Origin: Pseudomonadota bacterium
GTDB lineage: Bacteria > Pseudomonadota > Alphaproteobacteria > Micropepsales > Micropepsaceae
Direction: 5' to 3'
DNA length: 64,000 nt
NCBI GenBank assembly: GCA_016201105.1
Contig: JACQDN010000022.1
Coordinates: 58,898 to 122,897 of the forward strand
Part shown: piece after piece, positions 1-8,767 of the stretch
Layout of the letters: each line of letters opens with the position of its first letter
Numbering within the stretch: position 1 is the stretch's first letter
Notes under the pieces: model-generated
What the model was told of the DNA's origin: nothing
The model's input: only the letters and a program-made list of their open reading frames with translations
The model's database searches: none
Translations under genes and position numbers: made by a program

Positions 1-727
1 TGATGCCGGCGTCTTTGAACTTTGCGGCGAAGTCCTTGTCGAACACGTCCTGGAAGATGTCCTTGAAGCGGCCGTCATAGGCCTTGAGGATGGTGTTCTT
101 GGTGGAGAGATAGACCGGATATTTCCGCGCCAATCCGTAGTTCAGCGAGGCGCGCGCGAAATCGCGGATCGAATCGTCGAGGTTATACATCGCCATGGCG
201 ACACCGGAACTGGGCGCCTTGAACACTTCCTTCTCGATTACCGTGCCGTCTTCGCCCACGAACTTGATGGTCAGCGTGCCTTTGCCGGGATAGCGGAAAT
301 CGGTGGCGCGATATTGATCGCCGAAGGCATGACGGCCGACGACGATGGGCTTGGTCCAGCCCGGCACCAGCCTGGGCACGTTCTTGCAGATGATCGGCTC
401 GCGGAAGATGACGCCGCCCAGGATGTTGCGGATGGTGCCGTTGGGCGACTTCCACATCTCCTTGAGGTTGAATTCCTTCACGCGGGCTTCGTCGGGCGTG
501 ATGGTGGCGCATTTGACGCCCACGCCGTGCTTCTTGATGGCCTCTGCGGCTTCGACCGTCACCTTGTCGGCGGTGGCGTCGCGGTGCTCAATGCCGAGGT
601 CGTAGTATTCGAGGCTGATGTCGAGATAGGGCAGGATCAGCTTCTTCTTGATGAGGTCCCAGATGATGCGGGTCATCTCGTCGCCATCGAGTTCGACGAC
701 CGGATTGGCTACCTTGATCTTGTCCAT
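1..727 (-). CDS. icd: Isocitrate dehydrogenase (NADP+), N-terminal part
   Basis: This is the N-terminal 242 codons of NADP-dependent isocitrate dehydrogenase; the rest lies beyond the left edge. The enzyme oxidatively decarboxylates isocitrate to 2-oxoglutarate in the TCA cycle. The protein begins [20 protein letters not shown], the typical start of the eukaryote-like dimeric Icd of alphaproteobacteria. It continues with the substrate-binding stretches [12 protein letters not shown] and [16 protein letters not shown] and with [15 protein letters not shown]. The start is the ATG read from 727 down to 725. A palindromic repeat lies upstream, between this gene and trmJ. The family assignment is firm. 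Confidence 0.95.
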   Translation of the reverse strand, partial: MDKIKVANPVVELDGDEMTRIIWDLIKKKLILPYLDISLEYYDLGIEHRDATADKVTVEAAEAIKKHGVGVKCATITPDEARVKEFNLKEMWKSPNGTIRNILGGVIFREPIICKNVPRLVPGWTKPIVVGRHAFGDQYRATDFRYPGKGTLTIKFVGEDGTVIEKEVFKAPSSGVAMAMYNLDDSIRDFARASLNYGLARKYPVYLSTKNTILKAYDGRFKDIFQDVFDKDFAAKFKDAGI

Positions 728-801
728 TTCTGCCCTCGGAATGCGGATCGGCGCGGGGTATAGCGGCGTGATGATGCAAGGTCAAAACCAGCGATTTTTT
801 T

Positions 802-957
802 CACCTCCCCCTCGCGGGGAGGTCGAAAAATCCGTAGCGCAGCAGAGGATTTTTCGGGTGGGGGGAAGAGGTGGAAAGTGCGCTCTATTCTTCGACGCTT
901 CCCCCCACCCGAAATTTGCGTTCCGCAAATTTCGACCTCCCCGCGAGGGGGAGGTGA
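802..957. repeat. Palindromic intergenic repeat, family A, copy 1
   Basis: Two inverted half-units flank a short centre. Each half has a GC-rich hairpin (cctccccctcgcggggagg) next to an AT-rich hairpin (aaatttgcgttccgcaaatt on the right side), followed by cgggtgggggg. The centre contains gcgctctattctt, which recurs in the copy at 7692. It separates divergently transcribed icd and trmJ. Confidence 0.9.
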
Positions 958-1000
958 GGAGGTTCGTCAGTCGCCACCTCGGGTTCGGGGATGGCGAAAC

Positions 1001-1753
1001 ATGACGACTGCCCCCACCATCATCCTCTCCCACCCCCAGCTCGGCGAGAATATCGGCGCGGCGGCGCGGGCGATGGCGAATTTCGGGCTGTCCGATCTGA
1101 GGCTCATCGCGCCTCGCGACGGCTGGCCCAATCCCAAAGCCGACGCCATGGCGGTGGGTGCGGTGAAACTGCTGGAAGAGGCAAAGCTCTATGCCTCGGC
1201 CCGCGAGGCGCTGGGTGATCTGAATCTCGTGTTCGCGACCACCGCGCGTGATCGCGGCATCACCAAGGACGTGGTCACGCCGGCTGAAGCGGCAAGACGC
1301 CTGCGCGCGGCAGCAGCCAAAGGCGAAAAAACCGCGATTCTCTTCGGCAATGAGCGCGCGGGCCTCGACAATGACGAGATTTCGCTGTGCGACGCCGTCA
1401 TCACGATTCCGACGTCCGCCTTTGCCTCGCTCAATTTGGGGCAGGCGGTACTGCTCAACGCCTATGAATGGTTCCGCGCCGGCGATGACACGCCGCGCTC
1501 ACGCATCGAGCACGGTCCGATCCACAGAAAGCCCACGCGCGAAGAGATGTTTCAGCTCTTCGATCACCTGGAGCGCGATTTGGCCGACAGCGGTTTTCTT
1601 TTTCCACCGGAGAAACGCGACGTTATGAAACGCGCCATCCGCGCCACGCTGCATCGCGCCAAACTCACCTATCAGGAAACCCAGACGATCCGCGGCATGA
1701 TCGTGGCGCTGGCCAAGGGCAAACACAGGCCGAGTTCGGGGGATAAATCATGA
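1001..1753 (+). CDS. trmJ: TrmJ-type tRNA/rRNA 2'-O-methyltransferase (SPOUT)
   Basis: A SPOUT (TrmH/SpoU) RNA methyltransferase of 250 residues, probably the tRNA Cm32/Um32 methyltransferase TrmJ. The N-terminus IILSHPQLGENIGAAARAM is the conserved RNA-binding motif 1. The knotted SAM site is formed by LFGNERAGL (around residue 115) and SLNLGQAV (around residue 143). The ATG at 1001 is chosen because the open frame upstream runs into the palindromic repeat, whereas homology begins at this methionine. The stop overlaps the start of the next gene (ATGA), implying translational coupling. The exact RNA target is inferred from the family only. Confidence 0.88.
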   Translation: MTTAPTIILSHPQLGENIGAAARAMANFGLSDLRLIAPRDGWPNPKADAMAVGAVKLLEEAKLYASAREALGDLNLVFATTARDRGITKDVVTPAEAARRLRAAAAKGEKTAILFGNERAGLDNDEISLCDAVITIPTSAFASLNLGQAVLLNAYEWFRAGDDTPRSRIEHGPIHRKPTREEMFQLFDHLERDLADSGFLFPPEKRDVMKRAIRATLHRAKLTYQETQTIRGMIVALAKGKHRPSSGDKS

Positions 1754-2643
1754 CCATCCGCGAAGGCTTTGCACCCGCCAACGAATTGAGCCTGCACTAC
1801 GCGGAATCCGGCTCCCCCGACGTCCCACTGATCGTATTCCTGCACGGTTTTCCGGAATTCTGGCGTTGCTGGACGCGCCAGCTTGAAGACTTGTCGGATC
1901 GTTTCCACTGCATTGCGCCCGATCTGCCGGGCTACAATCTCTCCACCGCGCCGCAAGACGTCGCGCGCTACCGCTCCAAGTGGCTGGTCGAAGATCTCGA
2001 CGCCTTCGCCGCCAATTTCAGCCGCGGCAAGCCGTTCACATTGGTCGCGCATGATTGGGGCGGAGCACTCGCCTGGGCCTATGCCATCAAGAAGCCGGAA
2101 CGGCTTTCACGTCTCATCATCGTCAACGCGACGCATCCTGGAACCTTCGCGCGCGAGATCGCGCGCAATCCCGCGCAGGCCGGCGCCAGCCAATACATTC
2201 GCGAAATTCGCGAGCCGGGTTCCGAAGCGCGCTTTGCCGCCGACGACTACGCGCTTTTGTGGCGAAGCCTCGCGCCAGTGATGGAAGCTGGTCATCTCAC
2301 AGCCGATGACAAGAAGGCCTATCTCAAAGCGTGGTCGCAGCCGGGCGCGCTCACTGGCATGTTCAACTGGTATCGTGCCATGCGCCTGGCGCCGGCAAAG
2401 ACGGGCGAAGCAAGCGCCACCGATACGATTTACGATCCCGAGGCGTTGAAGGTCCGCGTGCCGACGCTCGTCATCTGGGGCGAACAGGACAAGGCGCTGT
2501 TGCCGGGCTGTCTCGACGGGCTCGAGGATTTCGTGCCCGGCGTGAAAATCATCCGCGTATCGGACGGCAGCCACTGGGTGGTGCACGAAAAGCCCGAACT
2601 GGTTACGCGGGCCATTCGCGAGTTTTCGGGGTCTATTCGGTAA
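1750..2643 (+). CDS. Epoxide-hydrolase-like alpha/beta hydrolase
   Basis: A 297-residue alpha/beta hydrolase. The oxyanion motif HGFPEFW lies at 32-38, and the nucleophile elbow VAHDWGG places an aspartate nucleophile at about residue 102, as in epoxide hydrolases and haloalkane dehalogenases. WGEQDKAL supplies the acid residue near 246, and GSHWVVHEKP the catalytic histidine near 275. The HGxP signature and the histidine context favour epoxide hydrolase over dehalogenase. It overlaps trmJ by four bases and probably shares its message. The natural substrate cannot be read from the sequence. Confidence 0.85.
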   Translation: MTIREGFAPANELSLHYAESGSPDVPLIVFLHGFPEFWRCWTRQLEDLSDRFHCIAPDLPGYNLSTAPQDVARYRSKWLVEDLDAFAANFSRGKPFTLVAHDWGGALAWAYAIKKPERLSRLIIVNATHPGTFAREIARNPAQAGASQYIREIREPGSEARFAADDYALLWRSLAPVMEAGHLTADDKKAYLKAWSQPGALTGMFNWYRAMRLAPAKTGEASATDTIYDPEALKVRVPTLVIWGEQDKALLPGCLDGLEDFVPGVKIIRVSDGSHWVVHEKPELVTRAIREFSGSIR

Positions 2644-2700
2644 GAAATTCGCGCCCGATGGCCCGACTCGCAATCTTCCATTTCCGGCTTTATATGACCC

Positions 2701-2797
2701 CCGGGAGCCGGCGGTGGACGCAGCACTCGCTAACCCGGTCAGGTCCGGAAGGAAGCAGCCGTAACGAATCCGCTACGGGTCGCCGCCGTCTCTCATC
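2701..2797 (+). ncRNA. ffs: Small signal recognition particle RNA (4.5S)
   Basis: The sequence ggtcaggtccggaaggaagc at 2737-2756 is the near-invariant apical loop of bacterial SRP RNA, where Ffh binds. Flanking arms pair into one long hairpin: ggcgg near 2710-2714 pairs with ccgcc near 2783-2787, and the gag at 2705-2707 pairs with ctc at 2792-2794. A TATATG at 2691-2696 is a possible -10 element. The RNA lies just upstream of dnaX, as in many bacteria. It forms SRP with Ffh for co-translational membrane targeting. Confidence 0.93.
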
Positions 2798-2812
2798 TTT
2801 CCACAAATTTCT

Positions 2813-2962
2813 ACCCTCCCCTTGAGGGAGGGTCGGAAAATACGAGCGCGAAGCGCGAGAATTTTTCGGGGAGAGGGTTTCGTTCCGCCGATTGCCCCCT
2901 CCCCGAAATCTTCTTCTCGCTTATGCTCGAAGAGGATTTCGACCCTCCCTCAAGGGGAGGGT
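2813..2962. repeat. Palindromic repeat, family A, copy 2
   Basis: The outer arms accctccccttgagggaggg and its mirror (2944-2962) bound two half-units around a variable centre. The right arm ends ggggaggg and sits just before the dnaX start, so the repeat appears to supply that gene's ribosome binding site. Confidence 0.88.
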
Positions 2963-2970
2963 AAAGATAT

Positions 2971-4782
2971 GTGATGGATCAGAGCGAAGAAAACATTGGC
3001 CTCGGCCTCGACGCCCCGCCGCAGCCCGCCCGCGGCGAGGCCTATCGCGTCTTGGCGCGCAAATACCGCCCGCAGGATTTCACCGGCTTGATCGGGCAGG
3101 AAGCGCTGGTCAAGACGCTTTCCAATGCCTTCGCCACGGGGCGCATCGCTCATGCCTTCATGCTGACGGGCGTGCGCGGCGTCGGCAAAACCACCACCGC
3201 GCGCATCATCGCGCGGGCGCTCAACTGCATCGGTCCTGACGGCAAGCGCAAAAATCCCACCATTCACCCCTGTGGCGTGTGCGATCCCTGTATCGCCATC
3301 GCCGAGTCCCGCCATGTCGACGTGCAGGAAATGGACGCGGCCTCGCGCACCGGCATCGACGACATCCGCGAGATCATCGAAGGCGTGCGCTATGCGCCGG
3401 CCTCCGCGCGCTACAAAGTCTACATCATCGATGAAGTGCACATGCTGTCGAAGCAGGCTTTCAACGGCTTGCTCAAGACGCTGGAAGAACCGCCGCCACA
3501 TGTGAAGTTCGTTTTCGCTACCACGGAAATCCGCAAAGTGCCGGTGACGGTGCTCTCGCGCTGCCAGCGCTTCGATCTGCGCCGCATCGAGCCGGCGGAA
3601 CTGGCCGGCCATCTGAAATCGATCGCGCAGAAAGAGAACGTGAATATCGAAGACGCCGCGCTCGCGCTCGTTGGCCGCGCCGCCGAAGGTTCGGCGCGAG
3701 ATGCGCTGTCGCTGCTCGATCAGGCGATCGCCCATGACGAAGGCGGTGCCATCGACGCGGAGAGCGTGCGCGCCATGCTCGGGCTCGCCGATCGCGGCCG
3801 CATTCTCGATCTGTTCGAGAAGGTGATGGGCGGGGCGATTGCCGAGGCGCTGAAGGAATTGAACGAGCTTTACGACCGCGGCGCCGATCCCTTGGCCGTG
3901 ATGCAGGATCTGCTGGAAACCGTGCACTTTCTCACCCGCGTGAAAGTTGCGCCCGGCGCGGAAGGATTCTTCGACGGCGGCTCGGGCGAGGCCAAACGCG
4001 GGGCCGACATGGCCGCGAAGCTTTCCGTCCCGGCATTGAGCCGCGCCTGGCAGATGCTGCTCAAGGGTCTTTTCGAAGTGCGCGATGCCACGCGACCCGT
4101 CGCCGCCGCCGAGATGGCGCTGATCCGTCTTTCCTACGCTGCCGATCTGCCGCCAACCGACAAGCTGGTGCGCGATCTTCTGGACAACCCTCCTCTTGAG
4201 GGAGGGTCGAAATCTGCGAGCGCAGCGAGACAGATTTCGGGGAGGGGGGAACCCTCCGCGTCCACCCCGAAATTTGCTTCGCAAATTTCGACCCTCCCTC
4301 AAGGGGAGGGTAGGGCTTTAGCTTCGGCGCCGACGCTGGAACATGCGCCGGGCCCGACACTGCGCACATTGGAAGACGTGGCGGCGCTGGCTTTGGCCAA
4401 GAGCGCGCCGGTGCTGAAGGTGCACATCGAGAACGACATGCATCTGGTCGCCATCGAGCCCGGCCGTATCGAATTTCGTCCCGGTGCGCGTGCGCCGCGC
4501 TCGCTGGCCGGCGATCTGGCGCAGCGCCTCAAAGACTGGACGGGCACGCGCTGGATCGTCACCGTCGCGCGCGAAGGCGGCGCCCCCACCATCGCCGAGC
4601 AGAAGAAGGCCGCGCACACCGCCAAGCTTGAAAGCGTGATGCAGGAACCGATGGTGCGCGCCGTGCTGGACCGGTTTCCCGGCGCCGAAGTTCTGCGTGT
4701 GATCGAAAAGGATGCCGACCTTCCCGCAGCGCCGGTGCCGGAAGACGAAGATCGGCCAGAGACCGAAGAAGACGACGGATGA
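2971..4782 (+). CDS. dnaX: DNA polymerase III subunit gamma/tau, with repeat insertion
   Basis: Clamp-loader ATPase of the replicative polymerase, about 603 residues. The N-terminal AAA+ region starts YRVLARKYRPQDFTGLIGQE. It carries Walker A GVRGVGKTT (about 68-76), a zinc-binding cluster (CGVCDPC), Walker B IIDEVHML and the sensor/SRC stretch LSRCQRFDLRR. The start may be GTG 2971 or the adjacent ATG 2974; a GGAGG at 2956-2960 is spaced slightly better for GTG. Residues about 406-447 are encoded by a complete family A palindromic repeat, which keeps the frame open between domain III and the tau-like C-terminus. It is the first gene of a dnaX-ybaB-recR operon. Confidence 0.95.
   Translation: MMDQSEENIGLGLDAPPQPARGEAYRVLARKYRPQDFTGLIGQEALVKTLSNAFATGRIAHAFMLTGVRGVGKTTTARIIARALNCIGPDGKRKNPTIHPCGVCDPCIAIAESRHVDVQEMDAASRTGIDDIREIIEGVRYAPASARYKVYIIDEVHMLSKQAFNGLLKTLEEPPPHVKFVFATTEIRKVPVTVLSRCQRFDLRRIEPAELAGHLKSIAQKENVNIEDAALALVGRAAEGSARDALSLLDQAIAHDEGGAIDAESVRAMLGLADRGRILDLFEKVMGGAIAEALKELNELYDRGADPLAVMQDLLETVHFLTRVKVAPGAEGFFDGGSGEAKRGADMAAKLSVPALSRAWQMLLKGLFEVRDATRPVAAAEMALIRLSYAADLPPTDKLVRDLLDNPPLEGGSKSASAARQISGRGEPSASTPKFASQISTLPQGEGRALASAPTLEHAPGPTLRTLEDVAALALAKSAPVLKVHIENDMHLVAIEPGRIEFRPGARAPRSLAGDLAQRLKDWTGTRWIVTVAREGGAPTIAEQKKAAHTAKLESVMQEPMVRAVLDRFPGAEVLRVIEKDADLPAAPVPEDEDRPETEEDDG
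4187..4311. repeat. Palindromic repeat, family A, copy 3, inside dnaX
   Basis: The complete 125-bp repeat has left arm accctcctcttgagggaggg, the internal hairpin aaatttgcttcgcaaatttc, and right arm ending aaggggagggt. It lies wholly within the dnaX reading frame and is translated as proline-, glycine- and serine-rich sequence (PPLEGGSKS ... ISTLPQGEG). It is the only family A copy in this window that lies inside a coding sequence. Confidence 0.93.
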
Positions 4783-5099
4783 ACCTCGGCGATTTGCTGA
4801 AACAGGCCAAAGACGTGCAGGCCAAAGCCGGCGAGATGCAAAAGCAGCTTGCGGCACTGGAAGTGGAAGGCGTGTCGGGTGCAGGCTTGGTGCGCGTCGT
4901 CTTGAACGGCAAATCGGAGCTCCTGAAGCTCACTGTCGATCCCTCGCTCTTCAAGCCGGAAGACAAAGGCATCGTCGAAGATCTCGTCGTCGCGGCGCAT
5001 GGCGACGCCAAGGGCAAGCTCGAACGCCGCGTGCAGGACGAAATGCAGCGCCTGGCGCAGGAGATGGGCTTGCCGCCCGGTTTGGGCTTCGGGATCTGA
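4779..5099 (+). CDS. ybaB: YbaB/EbfC family nucleoid-associated protein
   Basis: A 106-residue homologue of YbaB/EbfC, a small dimeric DNA-binding protein encoded between dnaX and recR in many bacteria. The start MNLGDLLKQAKDVQAKAGEMQKQL gives the long N-terminal helix, and VSGAGLVRVVLNGKSELLKLTVDPSLF forms the conserved sheet. The ATG overlaps the dnaX stop (ATGA) and the stop abuts recR, so the three genes are almost certainly co-translated. Its precise role (nucleoid organisation or support of recombination) is not settled in the family. Confidence 0.93.
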   Translation: MNLGDLLKQAKDVQAKAGEMQKQLAALEVEGVSGAGLVRVVLNGKSELLKLTVDPSLFKPEDKGIVEDLVVAAHGDAKGKLERRVQDEMQRLAQEMGLPPGLGFGI

Positions 5100-5702
5100 A
5101 TGGCCAGTCTTCCCGCCGGTCCGGAAATCGAACGCCTCGTGCAATTGCTGGCAAAGCTGCCGGGGTTGGGCCCGCGTTCGGCGCGGCGCGCGGCGCTCGC
5201 GCTGCTGAAAAAACGCGAAGGCCTGCTCGAGCCCCTGGCGATCGCGATGCGCGACGCGGCCAACGCGATCCGCGTCTGCGAAATCTGCGGCAACCTCGAT
5301 ACCGCTTCGCCCTGTTCGCTTTGCCGCGATACCAGGCGCGATGCGCACATACTCTGCGTGGTGGAAGATGTCGCCGATCTTTGGGCGTTGGAGCGGGCGG
5401 GCGTGTTCCGCGGCAAATATCACGTGCTGGGCGGCGCGCTCTCCGCGCTCGACGGCGTCACGCCGGAACGCTTGAACGTCTCGGCGCTTCTGTCACGCGT
5501 CGTCAGCGGGGTCGAAGAAGTGATCCTGGCGATGAACGCGACCGTCGAAGGCCAGACCACGGCGCACTATCTGATGGATGCGCTGCAGCCCTCCGGCGTG
5601 AAGGTCACGCGTCTCGCGCATGGCGTGCCGGTGGGCGGCGAACTCGACTATCTCGACGAAGGCACGCTCTTCGCTGCGTTCAAGGCGCGGCGGGAACTTT
5701 AG
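5100..5702 (+). CDS. recR: Recombination mediator RecR
   Basis: A 200-residue RecR, which works with RecO and RecF to load RecA at gaps. The order is a helix-hairpin-helix ([14 protein letters not shown]), a four-cysteine zinc finger ([16 protein letters not shown], around 60-75), then a Toprim domain ([15 protein letters not shown] ... [13 protein letters not shown]) and the C-terminal Walker-like [16 protein letters not shown]. It starts directly at the base after the ybaB stop. Length and all motifs match the family. Confidence 0.96.
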   Translation: MASLPAGPEIERLVQLLAKLPGLGPRSARRAALALLKKREGLLEPLAIAMRDAANAIRVCEICGNLDTASPCSLCRDTRRDAHILCVVEDVADLWALERAGVFRGKYHVLGGALSALDGVTPERLNVSALLSRVVSGVEEVILAMNATVEGQTTAHYLMDALQPSGVKVTRLAHGVPVGGELDYLDEGTLFAAFKARREL

Positions 5703-5721
5703 AGCGAGCGGAAGTGTCGCC

Positions 5722-5928
5722 ACTTCCCCTCACCCGAAAAATCCTCCGCGCCGCTCCGGATTTTTCGGCCTCCCCACGAGGGGGAGGTGATGACGCGCAA
5801 TTACCTCTCCCTCGTGGAGAGGTCGATCCGCCTTCGCCAAGGCTGCGGCGGACGAAGTGATACTCCTGACCCGCCGAAGCTTTAGCGTAGGCGGGAATTT
5901 GCGAAGCAAATTTCGGGTGAGGGGAAGC
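5722..5928. repeat. Palindromic repeat, family A, composite copy 4
   Basis: The first half-unit (cttcccctcacccgaaaaat to gggggaggtga, about 5722-5790) is followed by a second in the mirrored arrangement (acctctccctcgtggagagg at about 5805 to tcgggtgaggggaag). The second is interrupted at about 5830-5892 by another inverted sequence (ccgccttcgccaaggctgcg ... ccgccgaagctttagcgtag), so one repeat sits inside another. It lies between the convergent recR and rmuC. Confidence 0.82.
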
Positions 5929-5947
5929 CTGGACGCGCCGCTTTAAG

Positions 5948-7030
5948 CTAATTCTCGCTCACCAGCCGCGGCCGGGGCAGTGGGGCTTCAAGTTCCGGCG
6001 CCGACAATTCCACCTTTTCGATCTTCTCGCCGCGGCTGGCGATCTTGCCGGCCGAGACGAGGATGTCTTTCAGATCGCCGTCCGCTTGATTGAAATGCCG
6101 CTGCAATTTTTCCACTCGCTCGCCCAGCAAATGCACATCCTTGATCAGCACGCCGACTTCTTTCTGAATCTGGCTCGCCTGCTCGCGCATGCGGGCATCC
6201 TTCATCACGGTCTGCAAGGTATTGATCGCGAGCATGAGGATGTTGGGCGACACAACGATTACCTGCGCCCGGTGCGCCTTCTGAATCACGTCGGAGAAAC
6301 CGTCATGCAGTTCGGCATAGATGGACTCCGACGGCACGAACATGATGGCGGGCGTCTGCGTCTCGCCCGGAATGAGATATTTCGAGGCGATGTCGTTCAC
6401 ATGCTTCTGAACGTCCGAGCGCACGCGCGCCATGCCCGCTTTCTTCTCATCGTCGGTTGTCGCCTTCTTCAGCGCTTCGAAACATTCCAGCGGGAATTTG
6501 GAATCGATGACGATCGCCGTCTTCGTACCCGGCAGACGGATGACGCAATCGGGCCGGCTCTTGTTGGAGAGCGTCGCCTGGAATTCGTAAGAGGTTGCGG
6601 GAAGGCCGTCGGCCACGATGCTTTCCATCTGGGCTTGGCCGTAGGCGCCGCGCGCTTGCTTGTTGGAGAGAATGTCCTTCAGCGAAATCATCTCGCCGGA
6701 AAGTGCGGTGATGTTCTTTTGCGCCTGATCGATGACGCCGAGCCGCTCCTGAATGCTGGTGAAAGTCTGCGCCGTTGCAGTGGCGGAATTCTGAAGGGTT
6801 TCGTTCAGGCGCTGGTTGAGGGTGTCGATGCGTTCGGCGAGCGCTTTCTGCAGCGCGCTTTGCGCTTCCAGTGTCTGGCTGAATTGTCCGGCGATCTTGC
6901 CCTGGGCTTCGATGACGTGATCGAGCCGGGAATCCGGCGCGGGAGCGCGCCTTCCCCTCAGCAGGGCAAAGGAAACGATAGCCGCGGCGAGCAAGACGCA
7001 AACCGCAAGCAGAATGAGAGCTAAATCCAT
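5948..7030 (-). CDS. rmuC: DNA recombination protein RmuC
   Basis: A 360-residue RmuC family protein. An N-terminal membrane anchor (ALILLAVCVLLAAAIVSFAL) is followed by a long coiled coil rich in Q, A and L (about 40-130), then the nuclease-like RmuC core. The core has RGAYGQAQMESIVADGLP, KSRPDCVIRLPGTKTAIVID and SKFPLECF, plus IMFVPSESIYAELHD. Family members limit recombination between inverted repeats, which is of interest next to many inverted repeats here, although that link is only suggestive. It is transcribed leftward from a start near def, which diverges from it. Confidence 0.9.
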   Translation of the reverse strand: MDLALILLAVCVLLAAAIVSFALLRGRRAPAPDSRLDHVIEAQGKIAGQFSQTLEAQSALQKALAERIDTLNQRLNETLQNSATATAQTFTSIQERLGVIDQAQKNITALSGEMISLKDILSNKQARGAYGQAQMESIVADGLPATSYEFQATLSNKSRPDCVIRLPGTKTAIVIDSKFPLECFEALKKATTDDEKKAGMARVRSDVQKHVNDIASKYLIPGETQTPAIMFVPSESIYAELHDGFSDVIQKAHRAQVIVVSPNILMLAINTLQTVMKDARMREQASQIQKEVGVLIKDVHLLGERVEKLQRHFNQADGDLKDILVSAGKIASRGEKIEKVELSAPELEAPLPRPRLVSEN

Positions 7031-7155
7031 GATGTTCGCGAATCTCCGTTCGGCGCAAATCCTAACCTTTTTAAGCGCTGTCTGCGGCGTGAGAAATTGG
7101 CGGGAATAGCCGCCAAATCCTTGACCAAAAAGGCGGAAAACCCTATCTCCCCGGC

Positions 7156-7674
7156 ATGGCCATACGCCCCGTCCTGATCGCGCCCGATCCGCGCCTCAAG
7201 ACCGTCTCGACCCCTGTCGAGAAGGTCGACGGCGAGGTGCGCAAGCTGATCGACGACATGCTTGAGAGCATGTACGCGGCCGATGGCATCGGTCTGGCTG
7301 CGGTCCAGGTCGGCGTGCCCAAGCGCATCATCGTGATGGATCTGGCGCAGAAAGAAGGCAAGAACGAACCGCGCGTTTTCGTCAATCCCGTCATCACCTG
7401 GGCGTCGGAGGAATTGGTGACGTTCGAAGAGGGTTGTCTTTCGGTTCCGGAAATCTGGGACGAGGTGGAACGCCCGGCGCACATCAGGGCCGAATATCTC
7501 GACCGCGACGGGAAGAAGCAGGTGCTGAAAGCCGATGGCCTTCTCGCAACCTGTCTGCAGCACGAAATGGATCATCTCGAAGGCGTGCTGTTCATCGATC
7601 ACCTCTCGCGCCTCAAGCGTTCCATGGCGCTGAAGAAACTCGCCAAGGCCAAGAAGCTGAAAGAAACGGCGTGA
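7156..7674 (+). CDS. def: Peptide deformylase
   Basis: A 172-residue peptide deformylase that removes the formyl group from nascent N-terminal methionine. All three family motifs are present: [10 protein letters not shown] (motif 1), EEGCLSVP (motif 2, with the metal-binding Cys) and QHEMDHLEG (motif 3, with two metal-binding His and the catalytic Glu). It sits upstream of fmt, whose product adds the formyl group, the common def-fmt pairing; here a palindromic repeat separates the two. Confidence 0.97.
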   Translation: MAIRPVLIAPDPRLKTVSTPVEKVDGEVRKLIDDMLESMYAADGIGLAAVQVGVPKRIIVMDLAQKEGKNEPRVFVNPVITWASEELVTFEEGCLSVPEIWDEVERPAHIRAEYLDRDGKKQVLKADGLLATCLQHEMDHLEGVLFIDHLSRLKRSMALKKLAKAKKLKETA

Positions 7675-7691
7675 GGCACGCCAAGGAAATT

Positions 7692-7835
7692 ACCTCTCCC
7701 TTGTGGAGAGGTCGAAAAATCCGCAGCGCAGCGAAGGATTTTTCGGGTGAGGGGAAGCCTCTCCATTTGCGCTCTATTCTTACCCCTCACCCGAAATTTG
7801 CTTCACAAATTTCGACCTCTCCACAAGGGAGAGGT
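7692..7835. repeat. Palindromic repeat, family A, copy 5
   Basis: The arms are acctctcccttgtggagagg and the mirrored ccacaagggagaggtga, with the internal hairpin aaatttgcttcacaaattt. The centre contains gcgctctattctt, as in copy 1. It lies between def and fmt. Confidence 0.9.
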
Positions 7836-7849
7836 GATCGTTTCCTCCC

Positions 7850-8767
7850 ATGAGTTTGCGGCTCGCATTCATGGGCACGCCGGATTTCGCCGTGCCCACG
7901 CTTGCCGAACTCATCGGACAGGGGCACGACATCGCCGCCATCTACTCGCAGCCCGCGCGCCCAAAGGGACGCGGTCTTGCCGCCGAACCGTCGCCGGTCG
8001 CCAAACTAGCGGCAGCACATGGCCTGACCGTACGCACACCGGAATCGCTGAAGAGTGCAGCGGCGCAGAAAGAGTTTGCCGATCTGGCACTCGATGCCGC
8101 AATTGTCGTCGCCTACGGCTTGCTGTTGCCCAAACCCATACTGGATGCGCCGAAGCTCGGTTGTTTCAACCTGCACGGCTCGCTCCTGCCGCGCTGGCGC
8201 GGCGCGGCGCCAATCCAGCGCGCCATCATGGCGGGCGATGCGGAAACCGGCGTCATGGTCATGCGCATGGAAGAAGGATTGGATACCGGTCCCGTGCTGA
8301 TGAGCGAGACGACGCCCACCGCGCGCAAGACCTATGGCCAGCTGCACGATGAATTGGCGCGCCTCGGCGCCGATCTTATGGCGCGCGCGCTGGCGGCGCT
8401 GGAACGCGGCAGCGTCACCGAAGCACCGCAGCCTGCAACAGGTGCAACTTACGCCAAGAAGATTTCCAAGGATGAAGCGCACATCGATTGGACCAAACCG
8501 GCGCGCGAACTCGACCGCCTGATACGCGGCCTGTCGCCGATACCTGGTGCGTGGTGCGAGGCTGGAGATGAGCGGTTGAAAGTTCTCTATGCTGAACCCG
8601 TCTCCGGTTCAGGCGCACCAGGAGAAATCCTCGACAACACGCTCACCGTCGCTTGCGGCGAAGGCGCACTGCGAATCTCGCGCGCTCAGCGCCCCGGAAA
8701 GGCGCCGATGGACGCGATCGAACTCGCGCGCGGCTTCGCGCTGCCACGCGGAACGAAGCTCTCCTGA
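7850..8767 (+). CDS. fmt: Methionyl-tRNA formyltransferase
   Basis: A 305-residue enzyme that formylates initiator Met-tRNA using 10-formyl-THF. The N-terminus [16 protein letters not shown] is typical. The catalytic region carries the family signature [16 protein letters not shown] with the upstream Asn and His (FNLHGSLLP), followed by [17 protein letters not shown]. The C-terminal tRNA-binding OB-like domain follows [21 protein letters not shown]. The stop overlaps the truA start (TGATG). Confidence 0.97.
   Translation: MSLRLAFMGTPDFAVPTLAELIGQGHDIAAIYSQPARPKGRGLAAEPSPVAKLAAAHGLTVRTPESLKSAAAQKEFADLALDAAIVVAYGLLLPKPILDAPKLGCFNLHGSLLPRWRGAAPIQRAIMAGDAETGVMVMRMEEGLDTGPVLMSETTPTARKTYGQLHDELARLGADLMARALAALERGSVTEAPQPATGATYAKKISKDEAHIDWTKPARELDRLIRGLSPIPGAWCEAGDERLKVLYAEPVSGSGAPGEILDNTLTVACGEGALRISRAQRPGKAPMDAIELARGFALPRGTKLS

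Noticed and set aside
2950..4302. A long open frame (450 codons) antisense to dnaX
   Set aside because: It mirrors the codon structure of dnaX, has no family motifs and is explained by GC-rich antisense openness.
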